Position numbers and translations under genes: made by a program. DNA of 64,000 bases from Erythrobacteraceae bacterium CFH 75059 (GTDB lineage: Bacteria; Pseudomonadota; Alphaproteobacteria; Sphingomonadales; Sphingomonadaceae): assembly GCA_004331795.1 (NCBI GenBank), contig SJSR01000002.1:248001-312000 (forward strand). Direction: 5' to 3'. Under the pieces are notes generated by a model that had not been told where the DNA came from, ran no database searches, and saw only the letters and a list, made by a program, of their open reading frames with translations. This document shows positions 8,021-16,967 of this stretch, piece by piece (the stretch's first letter is position 1; every line of letters starts with the position of its first letter).

Positions 8021-10093
8021 GTGGCAGCTTCCCTGATCCAGACGTTCCTGCACGGCGGTGCCGCCGTTGCTCTCGCGACGGGTGCCGCGACCCCGCTCGC
8101 CGCCCGGTCCGCTGCCCCGCCGCCTGCCGCGGAGGGTGCCTCTGACGCTGTGGCCGCCACTCAAGGGGAGGAGATCGTCGTCACGGGCGAGGGGTTGCCG
8201 GAGACGCCCGCCACCCCGGCCTATGGCAGCATCGTCCTCACCCGCGCCGACCTCGAGGCGACGCCCTCCGGCCTGATCGAGAACGCGCTGCTGCTGGTCG
8301 CCGGGGTGCAGCAGTTCCGCCGCTCCGACAGCCGCTCGGCCAACCCGACCGCGCAGGGGAGCACCTTGCGAGCGCTGGGCGGCAATGCGACCAGCCGTTC
8401 GCTGGTGCTGTTCGACGGGGTGCCGGTCACCGATCCGTTTTTCGGCTATGTTCCGTTCACCGCCTTGCCAACGGCCCAGCTGGGCCGGGTGGCGGTGACA
8501 CGGGGCAGCGGCGCCGGGCCGTTCGGCGCCGGCGCTCTTGCGGGCACGGTGGAGCTGAGCAGCGCCCCGCCGGGTGCGTTGCCGCGGCGCGGGGCCAGCG
8601 TGTTTGTGGATGACACCGGGGCCAGCCAGATCGAGGTCGGCCTCGTCCAGACCCTTGGCGGCGGCTCGGCCGTGGCATCGGTTCGCCGGGATCGGGGACC
8701 GGGGTTCTGGACAACCCCTGTCGAGCAGCGCGGAACCGCCAGTGTGCGGGCCGCCTATCACAACGCGTCGGCCAATCTGCGCCTGCTGGTGCCGGTCGGC
8801 TCCGATTTCGAGCTGCAGGGGCGGATCGCCGCCTTCCGGGACGAGCGGACACTGCGCTTCCGCGGCGCCGACAGCCTATCCGCCGGGCAGGATCTGAGCG
8901 TGCGGCTGGTCGGGCGCGGACCCTGGCAGATGGACGCCCTGGCCTATGTCCAGGCGCGCGACTATGCCAATGTAGTGGTGAGCGCCGCGACCTTCAGGCC
9001 GGTGCTGGTGCAGCAAGGCACCCCGTCGACCGGTCTGGGGGCGAAGCTGGAGCTGCGTCCGCCGCTTGGCGACGACACGGTGATGCGGTTCGGCCTCGAT
9101 CTGCGCGACGCGGCCGGGCAGACGCGCGAGGAGGCACGGGCAGCCGCCACGGGCCTGGTGACGGAGCGTCGCGACGCGGGCGGGCGGAACACGACGGGCG
9201 GCGTCTTTCTTGAAATCGACCGGGTGCTCGGGCCGGCCGTGCTGACCGCCGGGGCGCGGCTCGACCGGTTCGCCATCGCCGACGGCGTTTTCCGCTCCTT
9301 CGCTCCCGACGGAGCAGTGCGGCGCAACGACCTGTTCGACCAACGCAGCGGGTGGGAAACGTCCGTGCGCGGCGGCGCCGTGATCGCCCTTGGCGGGCGC
9401 TGGCACCTTCGCGCGGCAGGTTATACCGGGTTTCGCCTGCCCACCCTCAACGAGCTCTACCGACCCTTTGCCGTGTTTCCGGTGACGACCCTCGCCAACC
9501 CGGCACTGCGCAACGAGCGTCTCCGTGGTGTCGAGGCGGGTCTCGATTACCGCGACTCGCAGTTTCAGGCGGCGCTGACCGTGTTCGACAACCGCATCAC
9601 CGATGCGATCGCCAACGCCACCCTGTCCGCAACCCTGCGCCAGCGGATCAATGTCGACGGCATTCACGCCCAGGGCGTCGAGGCGCAGGCGGCCTATGCT
9701 GCGGCGGGCTGGCGTGTCACGGCATCGGCCGCGCTCACGAAGGCGCGCGTCAAGGCGAGCGGCACGGCGGCGGCGCTCGACGGCCGCCGGCCGGCTCAGA
9801 CGCCGGCGCAGGTCGCCAGCCTGGCGGTGGCGCGGAAATGGGCAGCTGGCCACGAGGCGGTGCTGACCCTGCGGCATGTCGGCGCGCAGTTCGAAGACGA
9901 CCTCGGACGTGACCGACTGCCCGCGGCGACGACCGTCGACGGACTGCTCAGAGTGCCGCTGCGCTCGGGTGTGGCGGCGGTGATCCGGCTGGAAAATCTG
10001 CTCGACGAGACGGTCGTCACCCGCAACCAGGCCGGCTCGATCGACCTCGGAGCGCCGCGAACCGTGTGGTGGGGACTCGAGCTGCGCCGGTGA
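8021..10093 (+). CDS. TonB-dependent outer-membrane receptor
   Basis: A 690-residue receptor that imports a scarce ligand across the outer membrane with TonB energy. The signal peptide covers about residues 1-30. EEIVVTG near residue 50 is the TonB-box region. The plug follows with LIENALLLVAGVQQF, STLRALGGNATSRSLVLFDGVPVTDPFFGYVPF and VAVTRGSGAGPFGAGALAGTVEL. The 22-strand barrel includes GYTGFRLPTLNELYRPF and ANPALRNERLRGVEAGLDY. The C-terminus ends WWGLELRR, a barrel terminus. The GTG start has AAGGGCAGG upstream. The general shape recalls BtuB-like receptors, but the ligand cannot be assigned, and I could not match the 159-bp leader to a cobalamin riboswitch. Confidence 0.93.
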   Translation: MAASLIQTFLHGGAAVALATGAATPLAARSAAPPPAAEGASDAVAATQGEEIVVTGEGLPETPATPAYGSIVLTRADLEATPSGLIENALLLVAGVQQFRRSDSRSANPTAQGSTLRALGGNATSRSLVLFDGVPVTDPFFGYVPFTALPTAQLGRVAVTRGSGAGPFGAGALAGTVELSSAPPGALPRRGASVFVDDTGASQIEVGLVQTLGGGSAVASVRRDRGPGFWTTPVEQRGTASVRAAYHNASANLRLLVPVGSDFELQGRIAAFRDERTLRFRGADSLSAGQDLSVRLVGRGPWQMDALAYVQARDYANVVVSAATFRPVLVQQGTPSTGLGAKLELRPPLGDDTVMRFGLDLRDAAGQTREEARAAATGLVTERRDAGGRNTTGGVFLEIDRVLGPAVLTAGARLDRFAIADGVFRSFAPDGAVRRNDLFDQRSGWETSVRGGAVIALGGRWHLRAAGYTGFRLPTLNELYRPFAVFPVTTLANPALRNERLRGVEAGLDYRDSQFQAALTVFDNRITDAIANATLSATLRQRINVDGIHAQGVEAQAAYAAAGWRVTASAALTKARVKASGTAAALDGRRPAQTPAQVASLAVARKWAAGHEAVLTLRHVGAQFEDDLGRDRLPAATTVDGLLRVPLRSGVAAVIRLENLLDETVVTRNQAGSIDLGAPRTVWWGLELRR

Positions 10094-10111
10094 CGGCGGG
10101 ATGTCGTCCAC

Positions 10112-10188
10112 TGGTCGGGACGAGAGGATTCGAACCTCCGACCCCCACACCCCCAGTGTGATGCGCTACCAGGCTGCGCTACGTCCCG
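10112..10188 (-). tRNA. tRNA-Pro(GGG)
   Basis: Minus-strand cloverleaf with acceptor CGGGACG pairing with CGTCCCG, D-arm TAGCGCAG, anticodon loop around CTGGGGG (anticodon GGG), T-loop GTTCGAATC, discriminator A and encoded CCA. The leader TCCACTGGT (plus-strand 10191-10199) is exactly complementary to the discriminator-CCA-trailer (plus-strand 10107-10115), so the precursor can form a 9-bp stem beyond the acceptor. Confidence 0.96.
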
Positions 10189-10393
10189 AGACCAGTGGAA
10201 GCGCGGCTATAGGATCGGCCTGCGCGGGAGGCAAGGGTGGTGGCTCTCCAGCCTGAGAAACCGCGGCGGTTGATTGCTCTTGCCGCGAGATGCTGCTAGG
10301 CGCGCCGGCCAGTGAGTGCCGTCGACCGCCTCTGCCTCGGATGGCGGCGGGCATGGCACAGTTCAGATGCAACCTTCCGCTGGATTGACCCGA

Positions 10394-10714
10394 ATGTTTG
10401 ACGTCCTGATCGCCGCCGCCGTCGCGCAGGCTCCTCCGGCCTGGATCCAGTGGCTGCCGATCGTCGGCATGATCCTCATCTTCTGGTTCCTGATCATCCG
10501 CCCGCAGATGAAGCGGCAGAAGGAGCATGCGGCCAAGATCGCCAGCCTCAAGAAGGGGGACGAGGTGATCACCGCAGGCGGGCTGGTCGGACGCGTCTTG
10601 CGGGTCGACGAGACTCATGTGGAGCTTGAACTCGGGCCGAATGTGCGTGTGAAGGCGATCAAGAACACCATTGGCGACATCGTGTCTTCGCGCACGAAGT
10701 CGGCGAACGACTGA
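10394..10714 (+). CDS. yajC: Preprotein translocase subunit YajC
   Basis: A 106-residue inner-membrane accessory subunit of the SecDF complex. A single transmembrane helix, PIVGMILIFWFLIIRPQMKRQKEH (about 22-45), ends in the hallmark RPQ-K-R-K segment. The cytosolic tail carries LKKGDEVITAGGLVGRVLRVDE. The ATG at 10394 gives the usual family length. It starts the yajC-secD-secF operon. Confidence 0.97.
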   Translation: MFDVLIAAAVAQAPPAWIQWLPIVGMILIFWFLIIRPQMKRQKEHAAKIASLKKGDEVITAGGLVGRVLRVDETHVELELGPNVRVKAIKNTIGDIVSSRTKSAND

Positions 10715-10733
10715 CCCGCACGGACATCGCGAG

Positions 10734-12332
10734 ATGCTGAATTTTCCCATGTGGAAGAGGTTGTGGCTGTGGGGCATCACCCTTGCGGCCAGCCTCGCCG
10801 CCCTGCCGTCGCTCGTCTCGCTGACAGGGCAGGCCTGGCCGCAGGCCTTGCCCAGGCCGACCGTCAACCTCGGTCTGGACCTGGCCGGCGGCAGCCACCT
10901 GCTGCTCGAGGCCCAGCCGGCGCAGGTCGCAGCGCAGCGGCTGGAGAACATGGAAGAAACGGTGCGCACGCTGGCGCGGCAGGCCGAGCCGCGGGTGCGC
11001 ATCGGCGACCTCTCGACGCAGAACAACCAGCTCAGCTTCATCGTCGACAGTCCGGCCGACGTGGACCGGATGCGCGAGGCGCTGCTGCCCGCCATCAACG
11101 GGACGGGCATGCAGCGGGAGTGGAACCTGCAGGTCGTCGACCAGACACGGCTGGTGCTGACACCGACGGCCCAGGGGCTGGACGCCGCCGTCTCGCAGGC
11201 CATGGACAGCGCGGTGGAGGTGGTGCGTCGCCGCATCGACGCGCTCGGCACCCGCGAGCCGACGATCATCCGGCAGGGCGATACGCGGATCGTGGTGCAG
11301 GTGCCCGGCCTGCAGGATCCCGAGGCCTTGAAGAGCCTGCTGGGCCAGACCGCGCGGCTCGAGTTCCGGCTGGTCGATCTCAACGCCTCCCCGGCCGACA
11401 TCGCCGCCGGCATCGCTCCTCCCGGCAGCGAGATCGTGCCCTATGCCGACACCTCTCCATTTGCCGGCCAGTCGATCGCCGTCCGGCGGCTGGGCGGCAT
11501 TCGCGGCGACAATCTCGTCAACGCCACCCAGACCTTCGAGCAGCAGACGAACCAGCCGGTCGTCACCATCCAGTTCGACCAGCAGGGCGCCGCCCGCTTC
11601 GCGCAGCTGACAACCGAGAACGTGAACCGGCCCTTTGCGATCATTCTCGACGGCAAGGTGCTGTCTGCGCCGAACATCAACGAACCGATCCAGGGCGGCA
11701 ATGCCCAGATTTCGGGCGGCTTCACCGTCGAGACAGCCAACGAGCTCGCCATTTCGCTGCGCTCGGGTGCGCTTCCGGTCGACCTTGCCGTGGTGGAGGA
11801 GCGGACCGTGGGTCCCGATCTTGGCGCCGACTCCATCCGTCGTGGCTTGCTGGCGATCATGGTCGGTTCGCTGGCGGTCGTGGTGCTCATGATCGCGAGC
11901 TACGGCCGTTTCGGTGTCTACGCCACCGGAGCGCTCGTGTTCAACGTGCTGATGATCCTCGGGATCATGGCGGTGATGAACACGACGCTGACCCTGCCGG
12001 GTATCGCGGGCTTTGTGCTCACCATCGGCGCGGCGGTGGATGCCAACGTCCTCATCAACGAGCGCATCCGTGAGGAGCTGCGGCGCGGCCGGCGTGTCGT
12101 CACCGCGATCGAGAGCGGTTACAAGGAGGCGAGCCGCGCCATCTATGACGCGAACGTGACGAACTTCATCGCCGGCGTGCTGCTGTTCCTGTTCGGCTCG
12201 GGACCGGTGCGCGGCTTTGCCGTGGTGCTGGTCATCGGCCTGTTCACCAGCGTCTTCACCGCGGTTGTGCTGACACGGCTGTGGGTGGCAGACTGGGTCC
12301 GCCGGAACCGCCCGACCGAACTGAACATCTGA
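10734..12332 (+). CDS. secD: Protein translocase subunit SecD
   Basis: A 532-residue membrane protein that, with SecF and YajC, uses the proton gradient to pull exported proteins from SecYEG. It has an N-terminal membrane helix (MWKRLWLWGITLAASLAALPSL), then LGLDLAGGSHLLLE, a large periplasmic domain, and five C-terminal helices from about residue 360 (RRGLLAIMVGSLAVVVLMI) containing GAAVDANVLINERIREE. The start at 10734 puts the hydrophobic helix at the N-terminus; it lies 19 nt after yajC and 20 nt before secF. Confidence 0.97.
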   Translation: MLNFPMWKRLWLWGITLAASLAALPSLVSLTGQAWPQALPRPTVNLGLDLAGGSHLLLEAQPAQVAAQRLENMEETVRTLARQAEPRVRIGDLSTQNNQLSFIVDSPADVDRMREALLPAINGTGMQREWNLQVVDQTRLVLTPTAQGLDAAVSQAMDSAVEVVRRRIDALGTREPTIIRQGDTRIVVQVPGLQDPEALKSLLGQTARLEFRLVDLNASPADIAAGIAPPGSEIVPYADTSPFAGQSIAVRRLGGIRGDNLVNATQTFEQQTNQPVVTIQFDQQGAARFAQLTTENVNRPFAIILDGKVLSAPNINEPIQGGNAQISGGFTVETANELAISLRSGALPVDLAVVEERTVGPDLGADSIRRGLLAIMVGSLAVVVLMIASYGRFGVYATGALVFNVLMILGIMAVMNTTLTLPGIAGFVLTIGAAVDANVLINERIREELRRGRRVVTAIESGYKEASRAIYDANVTNFIAGVLLFLFGSGPVRGFAVVLVIGLFTSVFTAVVLTRLWVADWVRRNRPTELNI

Positions 12333-12352
12333 TCCCCAGGCCGAGATCCGTC

Positions 12353-13330
12353 ATGCGCTTGCTCAAGCTCGTTCCCGAGAACACCAACTTCAAGTTCATG
12401 CGCTGGCGCGTGCCGTTCTTCGCGGTCAGCATTTTCCTTATTCTCGCCAGCTGGGTGCTCGTCGCGGTGAACGGGCTGAACTTCGGCGTCGATTTCGCCG
12501 GCGGTCAGGAAATCCGCGTGACCTTCACCGACCGTGCCGAGGCGCCGATCCCGGAACTGCGCGAGCAGCTGGGCCAGCTCGGCCTCGGCGACCCGGTCAT
12601 CCAGCGGTTCGGGGATCCGAATTCCGTCTCGATCCGCGTCGCCTTGCCGGAAGGCGTCGAAAGCCAGCCCGAGGCGGCCGCGGCGATCGGCGAGCGTGTG
12701 GCCTCGGCCATCGACAGCCGCTTCCCCAATGTTCGCCGCGATGCGAACGAAACCGTGTCGGGCAAGGTGGCCGGCGAGTTCCGCACCCGCGCAGCCTACG
12801 CCCTGCTTGCGGCGATGCTGGCGGTCGCGGTCTACATCTGGGTGCGGTTCGAATGGCAGTTCGGCGTCGGCGCCATGTTCGCCCTTGTCCACGACGTGTC
12901 GCTGACGATGGGGCTGTTCGCGCTGTTCCAGCTCGAATTCTCGCTCCAGATCGTGGCGGCGGTGCTGGCGATCATCGGCTACTCGCTGAACGACACGATC
13001 GTGATCTACGACCGGATCCGCGAGAACCTGATGAAATACCGCAAGATGCCGCTGGTCGAACTGCTGGACCTGTCGGTCAACGAGACGTTGGCGCGCACGG
13101 TCATGACGTCGCTGACGCTGCTGCTTGCCCTGATCCCGCTTCTGCTGTTCGGACCGGCCAGCCTGTTCGGTCTGGTCGCGGCCATCTTCTTCGGCCTGTT
13201 TGTCGGGACCTACAGCTCGGTCTATGCCGCGGGACCGATCCTGCTGTGGACCGGGGTGCGCTCGGATTCCTTCATACCCAAGGAAAGCCCTGCGGACCGG
13301 CAGGAGAGGATCGCACGCGGCGAAGCGTAG
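12353..13330 (+). CDS. secF: Protein translocase subunit SecF
   Basis: A 325-residue partner of SecD. The first membrane helix is FFAVSIFLILASWVLVAVNGLNFGVDFAGG (about 24-50). A short periplasmic domain follows, then the C-terminal five-helix bundle starting at AAYALLAAMLAVAVYIWVRFEW, with the conserved GYSLNDTIVIYDRIRENL and SLTLLLALIPLLLFG. The ATG at 12353 follows secD by 20 nt. No obvious terminator follows; the XRE gene ends convergently 21 nt later. Confidence 0.97.
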   Translation: MRLLKLVPENTNFKFMRWRVPFFAVSIFLILASWVLVAVNGLNFGVDFAGGQEIRVTFTDRAEAPIPELREQLGQLGLGDPVIQRFGDPNSVSIRVALPEGVESQPEAAAAIGERVASAIDSRFPNVRRDANETVSGKVAGEFRTRAAYALLAAMLAVAVYIWVRFEWQFGVGAMFALVHDVSLTMGLFALFQLEFSLQIVAAVLAIIGYSLNDTIVIYDRIRENLMKYRKMPLVELLDLSVNETLARTVMTSLTLLLALIPLLLFGPASLFGLVAAIFFGLFVGTYSSVYAAGPILLWTGVRSDSFIPKESPADRQERIARGEA

Positions 13331-13351
13331 GCACGGGTCCGTCCCGTCTGC

Positions 13352-13930
13352 TCAACGGAGCGGGCGGATCAGGATTTCGGTCCCCGCGATCCAGGCCGGG
13401 TCCTCGACCACCACCTGCTTGGCGCCGCGGAAGGGCGGCAGCAGCACGAGCCTGCGTCCGTCGCGGTCGATGAGGCGGCCGAACGCGAACCGTCCGCCGC
13501 GGCGGGGCACGAGCACATCCGTGTTCATCAGCGCCCCGGCCTCCTCGAGGCCGCGTTTGCGAAGCCACACCTGATCGCCGCAGCGGTACTCGCCGGCGCT
13601 GTCCTCCACCGTCATGACCAGCCGGTCGTCAGCATGGCTGCTGTCGAGCGGGTTCACGGCGTCCCGCGGGCGGGCGAGCGGTTCGACGCCGTTGAGGGTG
13701 AGCTGTGCCACGATCTGCGGCGCCGCGCCTCCCGGCGCGCGGATCAGCTGTTCGGCCGGCACATCGAGGGCAGCGGCAATCTTCTGCATCCACTCCAGCG
13801 ACAGGCGCCGCATGCCCGTCTCGAGCCGGCCGATCGTCTGCGCGGTGGTCGGAGGGTCACAGGCCGCAGCGAGGTCGGCGAGCGTCATCGACCTGGACAG
13901 GCGCAGATCACGGATGCGGTTGGTCATCAT
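13352..13930 (-). CDS. XRE-family helix-turn-helix regulator
   Basis: A 192-residue repressor-like protein. The HTH_3 domain reads TNRIRDLRLSRSMTLADLAAACDPPTTAQTIGRLETGMRRLSLEWMQKIAAALDV (about 3-58). The C-terminal half (about 90-192), with GEYRCGDQVWLRKR, FAFGRLIDRDGRRLVLLPP and IAGTEILIRPLR, looks like the beta-barrel of S24/LexA-type repressors, but I see no Ser/Lys catalytic pair, so self-cleavage is unlikely. Two adjacent Met codons (13930 and 13927) are both possible. It diverges from the DUF6456 gene across 87 bp. Confidence 0.85.
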   Translation of the reverse strand: MMTNRIRDLRLSRSMTLADLAAACDPPTTAQTIGRLETGMRRLSLEWMQKIAAALDVPAEQLIRAPGGAAPQIVAQLTLNGVEPLARPRDAVNPLDSSHADDRLVMTVEDSAGEYRCGDQVWLRKRGLEEAGALMNTDVLVPRRGGRFAFGRLIDRDGRRLVLLPPFRGAKQVVVEDPAWIAGTEILIRPLR

Positions 13931-14017
13931 GTCGCCTCTGAACCGGATTGGTTTCTTCCCTTTCCTACAGCACGAGCCCTTTGCCAAGGGCGTCGTCGAA
14001 GAACCGGAGGAACTGCG

Positions 14018-14491
14018 ATGAAACCCATTCTCGTCGAGCGTGAAGTAGAGGAACAGACGCAAGAGGTGGACGGTGCCGTCCGGCGGCGGCGCGTGCCGGT
14101 TCGCGTCAACGTGGCCGAATCGCCGCTGAGCTGGCTGCACGCCCGCGGGCACCTTGACGACCGGCTGTTCGCCGCTGGCGAGATGCTGCGCCGGGATTAC
14201 GAGCGGGCCAGCCTCGGGCCGCAGATCACGATGCGATGGGATCCTGTTCGGATCGAGCGCGGCGCGAGGACGCCGGGCACGCCGGGTGAGAGGGCGATTG
14301 CCGCGAAGCAGCGCTTCGACGAGGCCTTGCGGGCGGCCGGTCCGGGCCTTCAGGACATCCTGTGGCGGGTTGTCTGCGCGGGGGAGTCGCTCGCCATGGC
14401 GGAAGCCGGGCTGGAGTGGCCGTCGCGCAGCGGCAAGCTGGTGCTCAGGATCGCCCTTGAGCGTGTGGCGCAGTTCTATCGCGTCCAGTGA
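14018..14491 (+). CDS. DUF6456 domain protein
   Basis: A 157-residue protein common in alphaproteobacteria and of unknown function. It includes VNVAESPLSWLHARGHLDDRLFAAGEMLRRDYERASLGPQITMRWDP (about 25-75) and, at the C-terminus, GLQDILWRVVCAGESLAMAEAGLEWPSRSGKLVLRIALERVAQFY, which is helical and resembles a sigma-region-4-like or helix-turn-helix fold. The ATG at 14018 has GGAGG 7 nt upstream. The stop overlaps the convergent glycosylase gene by 16 nt. Confidence 0.8.
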   Translation: MKPILVEREVEEQTQEVDGAVRRRRVPVRVNVAESPLSWLHARGHLDDRLFAAGEMLRRDYERASLGPQITMRWDPVRIERGARTPGTPGERAIAAKQRFDEALRAAGPGLQDILWRVVCAGESLAMAEAGLEWPSRSGKLVLRIALERVAQFYRVQ

Positions 14492-15066
14492 GCCACCTTC
14501 GCGCGCAGGCCTGGCAGCAGCTCGTCCTCGAACCACGGATGGCGGCGCATGAACAGCACGCTGCGCCAGGACGGATGCGGGAGCGCAGCAAGGTCCTGCC
14601 GGTGCGCCACCTGCCGCACGCGTTCGGCCATGGGCAGATGGCGCAGCTCCGGCAGATGCCGGTGCTGGGCATGGTGGCCGACAAGGATGGTCAGCCGCCT
14701 GCCCGGCACGAGGTGGAGCAGCCGGTCGTGCCAGCGTGCCGCGCATTCCGGACGCGGCGGGCGGTCGCCGCTCGCGGCACGGCCGGGATAGCACAGGCCC
14801 ATGGGCAACATCGCCACCGCGGCAGGATCGGCCAGCTGCGCCGCGGACAGCCCCAGCCACTCTCGAAGGCGATCTCCGCTTGCATCATCCCACAGGATCC
14901 CGCGCGCATGGGAGCGGCTGCCCGGCGCCTGGCTGATGATGAGCACGCGCGCGGTCGTCGACACCTGCACCAGTGGCCGCGGCGTGTGCGGCAGGGCGGC
15001 CGCGCATCGTCGGCACTGCCGCACCTCGCGCAGCAGGGTCTCCGCACCCTCAGAGGCTGTCAGCAC
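14476..15066 (-). CDS. Uracil-DNA glycosylase family protein
   Basis: A 196-residue protein of the UDG superfamily (COG1573-like). Residues from about 17 carry LREVRQCRRCAAAL, and LIISQAPGSRSHARGILWDDASGDRLREWLGL aligns with the GxAPG...GxPFxGxSG active-site region of family 4/5 enzymes, although Gln replaces the usual Glu. The C-terminal GHHAQHRHLP and LPHPSWRSVLFMRRHPWFE supply the conserved His-Pro-Ser motif. The GTG start at 15066 overlaps the ABC-F stop; it is the first in-frame start that gives a normal length. Whether it removes uracil is not established for this subgroup. Confidence 0.82.
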   Translation of the reverse strand: MLTASEGAETLLREVRQCRRCAAALPHTPRPLVQVSTTARVLIISQAPGSRSHARGILWDDASGDRLREWLGLSAAQLADPAAVAMLPMGLCYPGRAASGDRPPRPECAARWHDRLLHLVPGRRLTILVGHHAQHRHLPELRHLPMAERVRQVAHRQDLAALPHPSWRSVLFMRRHPWFEDELLPGLRAKVAHWTR

Positions 15067-16864
15067 GTTCGGCAAGGGTGAGCCAGCGTTCCTCTGCCGC
15101 CTCCTTCTCCGCCTTGGCGTTGGCCACACCCTGAGCGACGGTCGCGAAGCGCTGCGGATCGGTGCTGTACAGCGCCGGATCGGAGAGGATTTCCTCGCCT
15201 TTCGCAATCGCCGCCTCCAGCGCCTCGATCCGCTGCGGCAGAAGGTCGAGATCGCGCTGATCCTTATATGACAGCTTGCGCGGGGGTGAAGTCCGGTCTG
15301 CAGCCGCCATGCCGGTCTGGTCCTGCGTCCGGTGACGGGGCGGAGCCGCAGCAGCCGCCCCTGCCGCAGCCGGCCGGCGCCGGGCCGCCCAGTCGGCATA
15401 GCCTCCGGCCACGATGTCCACCGCGCCGCTTCCGTCGAGACCCAGCGTCACCGTGACGGTGCGGTCGAGGAAGTCGCGGTCGTGGCTGACGATCAGCACC
15501 GTCCCCTCGTAGTCGGCAATCACCTCCTGCAGCAGGTCGAGGGTTTCGAGATCGAGATCGTTTGTCGGCTCGTCCAGCACCAGAAGGTTGGAGATGCGGG
15601 CAAACTCGCGCGCCAGCAACAGGCGTGAGCGCTCCCCGCCGGAGAGGATCCCGACCTTGGTGTCCACCAGCGCCGGGTCGAACAGGAAGTCCTTGAGATA
15701 GGCCTGGATGTGCTTGCGTGTTCCCCTGACATCGATCCAGTCGCTGCCTTCCGCCAGAACGTCGCGCACCGTCTTCTCGGGCGAGAGCAGGCGCCGTTGC
15801 TGATCGATCATCACGCCGGAAAGATTGCGGGCGAGGGTGACGTTGCCCGTGTCCGGGGCCAGCTCGCCGGTCAGCAGCTTCAGCAGCGTCGTCTTGCCCG
15901 CGCCGTTCGCGCCGACGATGCCGATCCGGTCGCCACGCTGAATGCGCAGGCTGAACGGCTTGATCACGGTGCGATCGCCATAGGCCTTGGAGATGGACTC
16001 CGCGACGATGACCGACCGCGATTTGAACTCTTCATCCCCGGCCAGCTTCAGCTTCGCCGTGCCCTGCGCCGCACCGGACAGCATGGCGGCGCGCTGCGCC
16101 CGCATCTGCCACAGCTTCTCGAGCCGGCCCTGGTTCCGCTTGCGACGCGCGGTCACGCCGCGCGCCAGCCAGTGCGCCTCGAGCTTGAGCCGCGCATCCA
16201 GCCGTTCCGCCGCCCGCGCCTCGTCGGCGGTGACCTGCTCTTCCCACGCCTCATAGCCGCCGAAGCCGATCTCCTTGCGTCGCAAGGTGCCGCGATCCAG
16301 CCACAGCGTCGTGCGGGTCAGCCGCGTGAGAAAGGTGCGGTCGTGGCTGATCACGACAAAGGCGCCGGTGTACCGGCCCAGCCACTCCTCCAGCCACTCG
16401 ATCGCCGCGAGGTCGAGGTGGTTGGTCGGCTCGTCCAGGAGCAGCAGGTCGGGGCGCTGCGCCAGCGCCCTGGCGATCGCGGCGCGGCGCCGCTCGCCCC
16501 CGCTGGCGCCGGGGGCCTGCCGCTGGAGATCGATGCCAAGTTGCCCGGCGATTGCCTGCGCCTCGTGCTCGGCCGGCGCGTCGGGGCCGGCGAGCACCCA
16601 GTCGAGCAGGGTCGGGTGCGCTCCGAAGTCGGGATCCTGCTCCAGCACCACGACGCGCAGGCCAGGCTTGACGGTGCGGGTGCCGCGGTCGGCCTCGATG
16701 CGCCCGTCGAGCAGCCGGAACAGGGTCGTCTTGCCCGCGCCGTTGCGGCCGATCAGCGCGATCCGGTCGCGTGCGCCGATGTGCAGGTCGAGATCGCGCA
16801 GCAGCCAGCGCCCGCCCTGCTGCAAGCCGAGACCTTCCAAGGACAGAACGGGTGGTTGCGCCAT
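15050..16864 (-). CDS. uup: ABC-F family ATPase, Uup-like
   Basis: A 604-residue soluble protein with two ABC domains and no membrane segments, a class that binds ribosomes and, for Uup, branched DNA. The first Walker A is GRNGAGKTT (39-47) with signature GASGGERRR and Walker B LLLLDEPTNHLD. A linker rich in Arg/Lys follows (ARRKRNQGRLEKLWQMRAQRAAM). The second domain has GANGAGKTT, LSGGERSRLLLAREFA and LLVLDEPTNDLD. The C-terminus, LSYKDQRDLDLLPQRIEALEAAIAKGEE, is the Uup-type coiled-coil tail. It overlaps the glycosylase gene, suggesting a joint transcript. Confidence 0.92.
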   Translation of the reverse strand: MAQPPVLSLEGLGLQQGGRWLLRDLDLHIGARDRIALIGRNGAGKTTLFRLLDGRIEADRGTRTVKPGLRVVVLEQDPDFGAHPTLLDWVLAGPDAPAEHEAQAIAGQLGIDLQRQAPGASGGERRRAAIARALAQRPDLLLLDEPTNHLDLAAIEWLEEWLGRYTGAFVVISHDRTFLTRLTRTTLWLDRGTLRRKEIGFGGYEAWEEQVTADEARAAERLDARLKLEAHWLARGVTARRKRNQGRLEKLWQMRAQRAAMLSGAAQGTAKLKLAGDEEFKSRSVIVAESISKAYGDRTVIKPFSLRIQRGDRIGIVGANGAGKTTLLKLLTGELAPDTGNVTLARNLSGVMIDQQRRLLSPEKTVRDVLAEGSDWIDVRGTRKHIQAYLKDFLFDPALVDTKVGILSGGERSRLLLAREFARISNLLVLDEPTNDLDLETLDLLQEVIADYEGTVLIVSHDRDFLDRTVTVTLGLDGSGAVDIVAGGYADWAARRRPAAAGAAAAAPPRHRTQDQTGMAAADRTSPPRKLSYKDQRDLDLLPQRIEALEAAIAKGEEILSDPALYSTDPQRFATVAQGVANAKAEKEAAEERWLTLAERADSL

Positions 16865-16967
16865 CGGCCGGACCTAGGCAATGCATGGCAGGGGGACAAG
16901 CCGGTTCACTTCGCGCTCATCCGGCGTGGCGCTAGCTTGCCGAACAACCAGCCATGGGGACGAAGAT

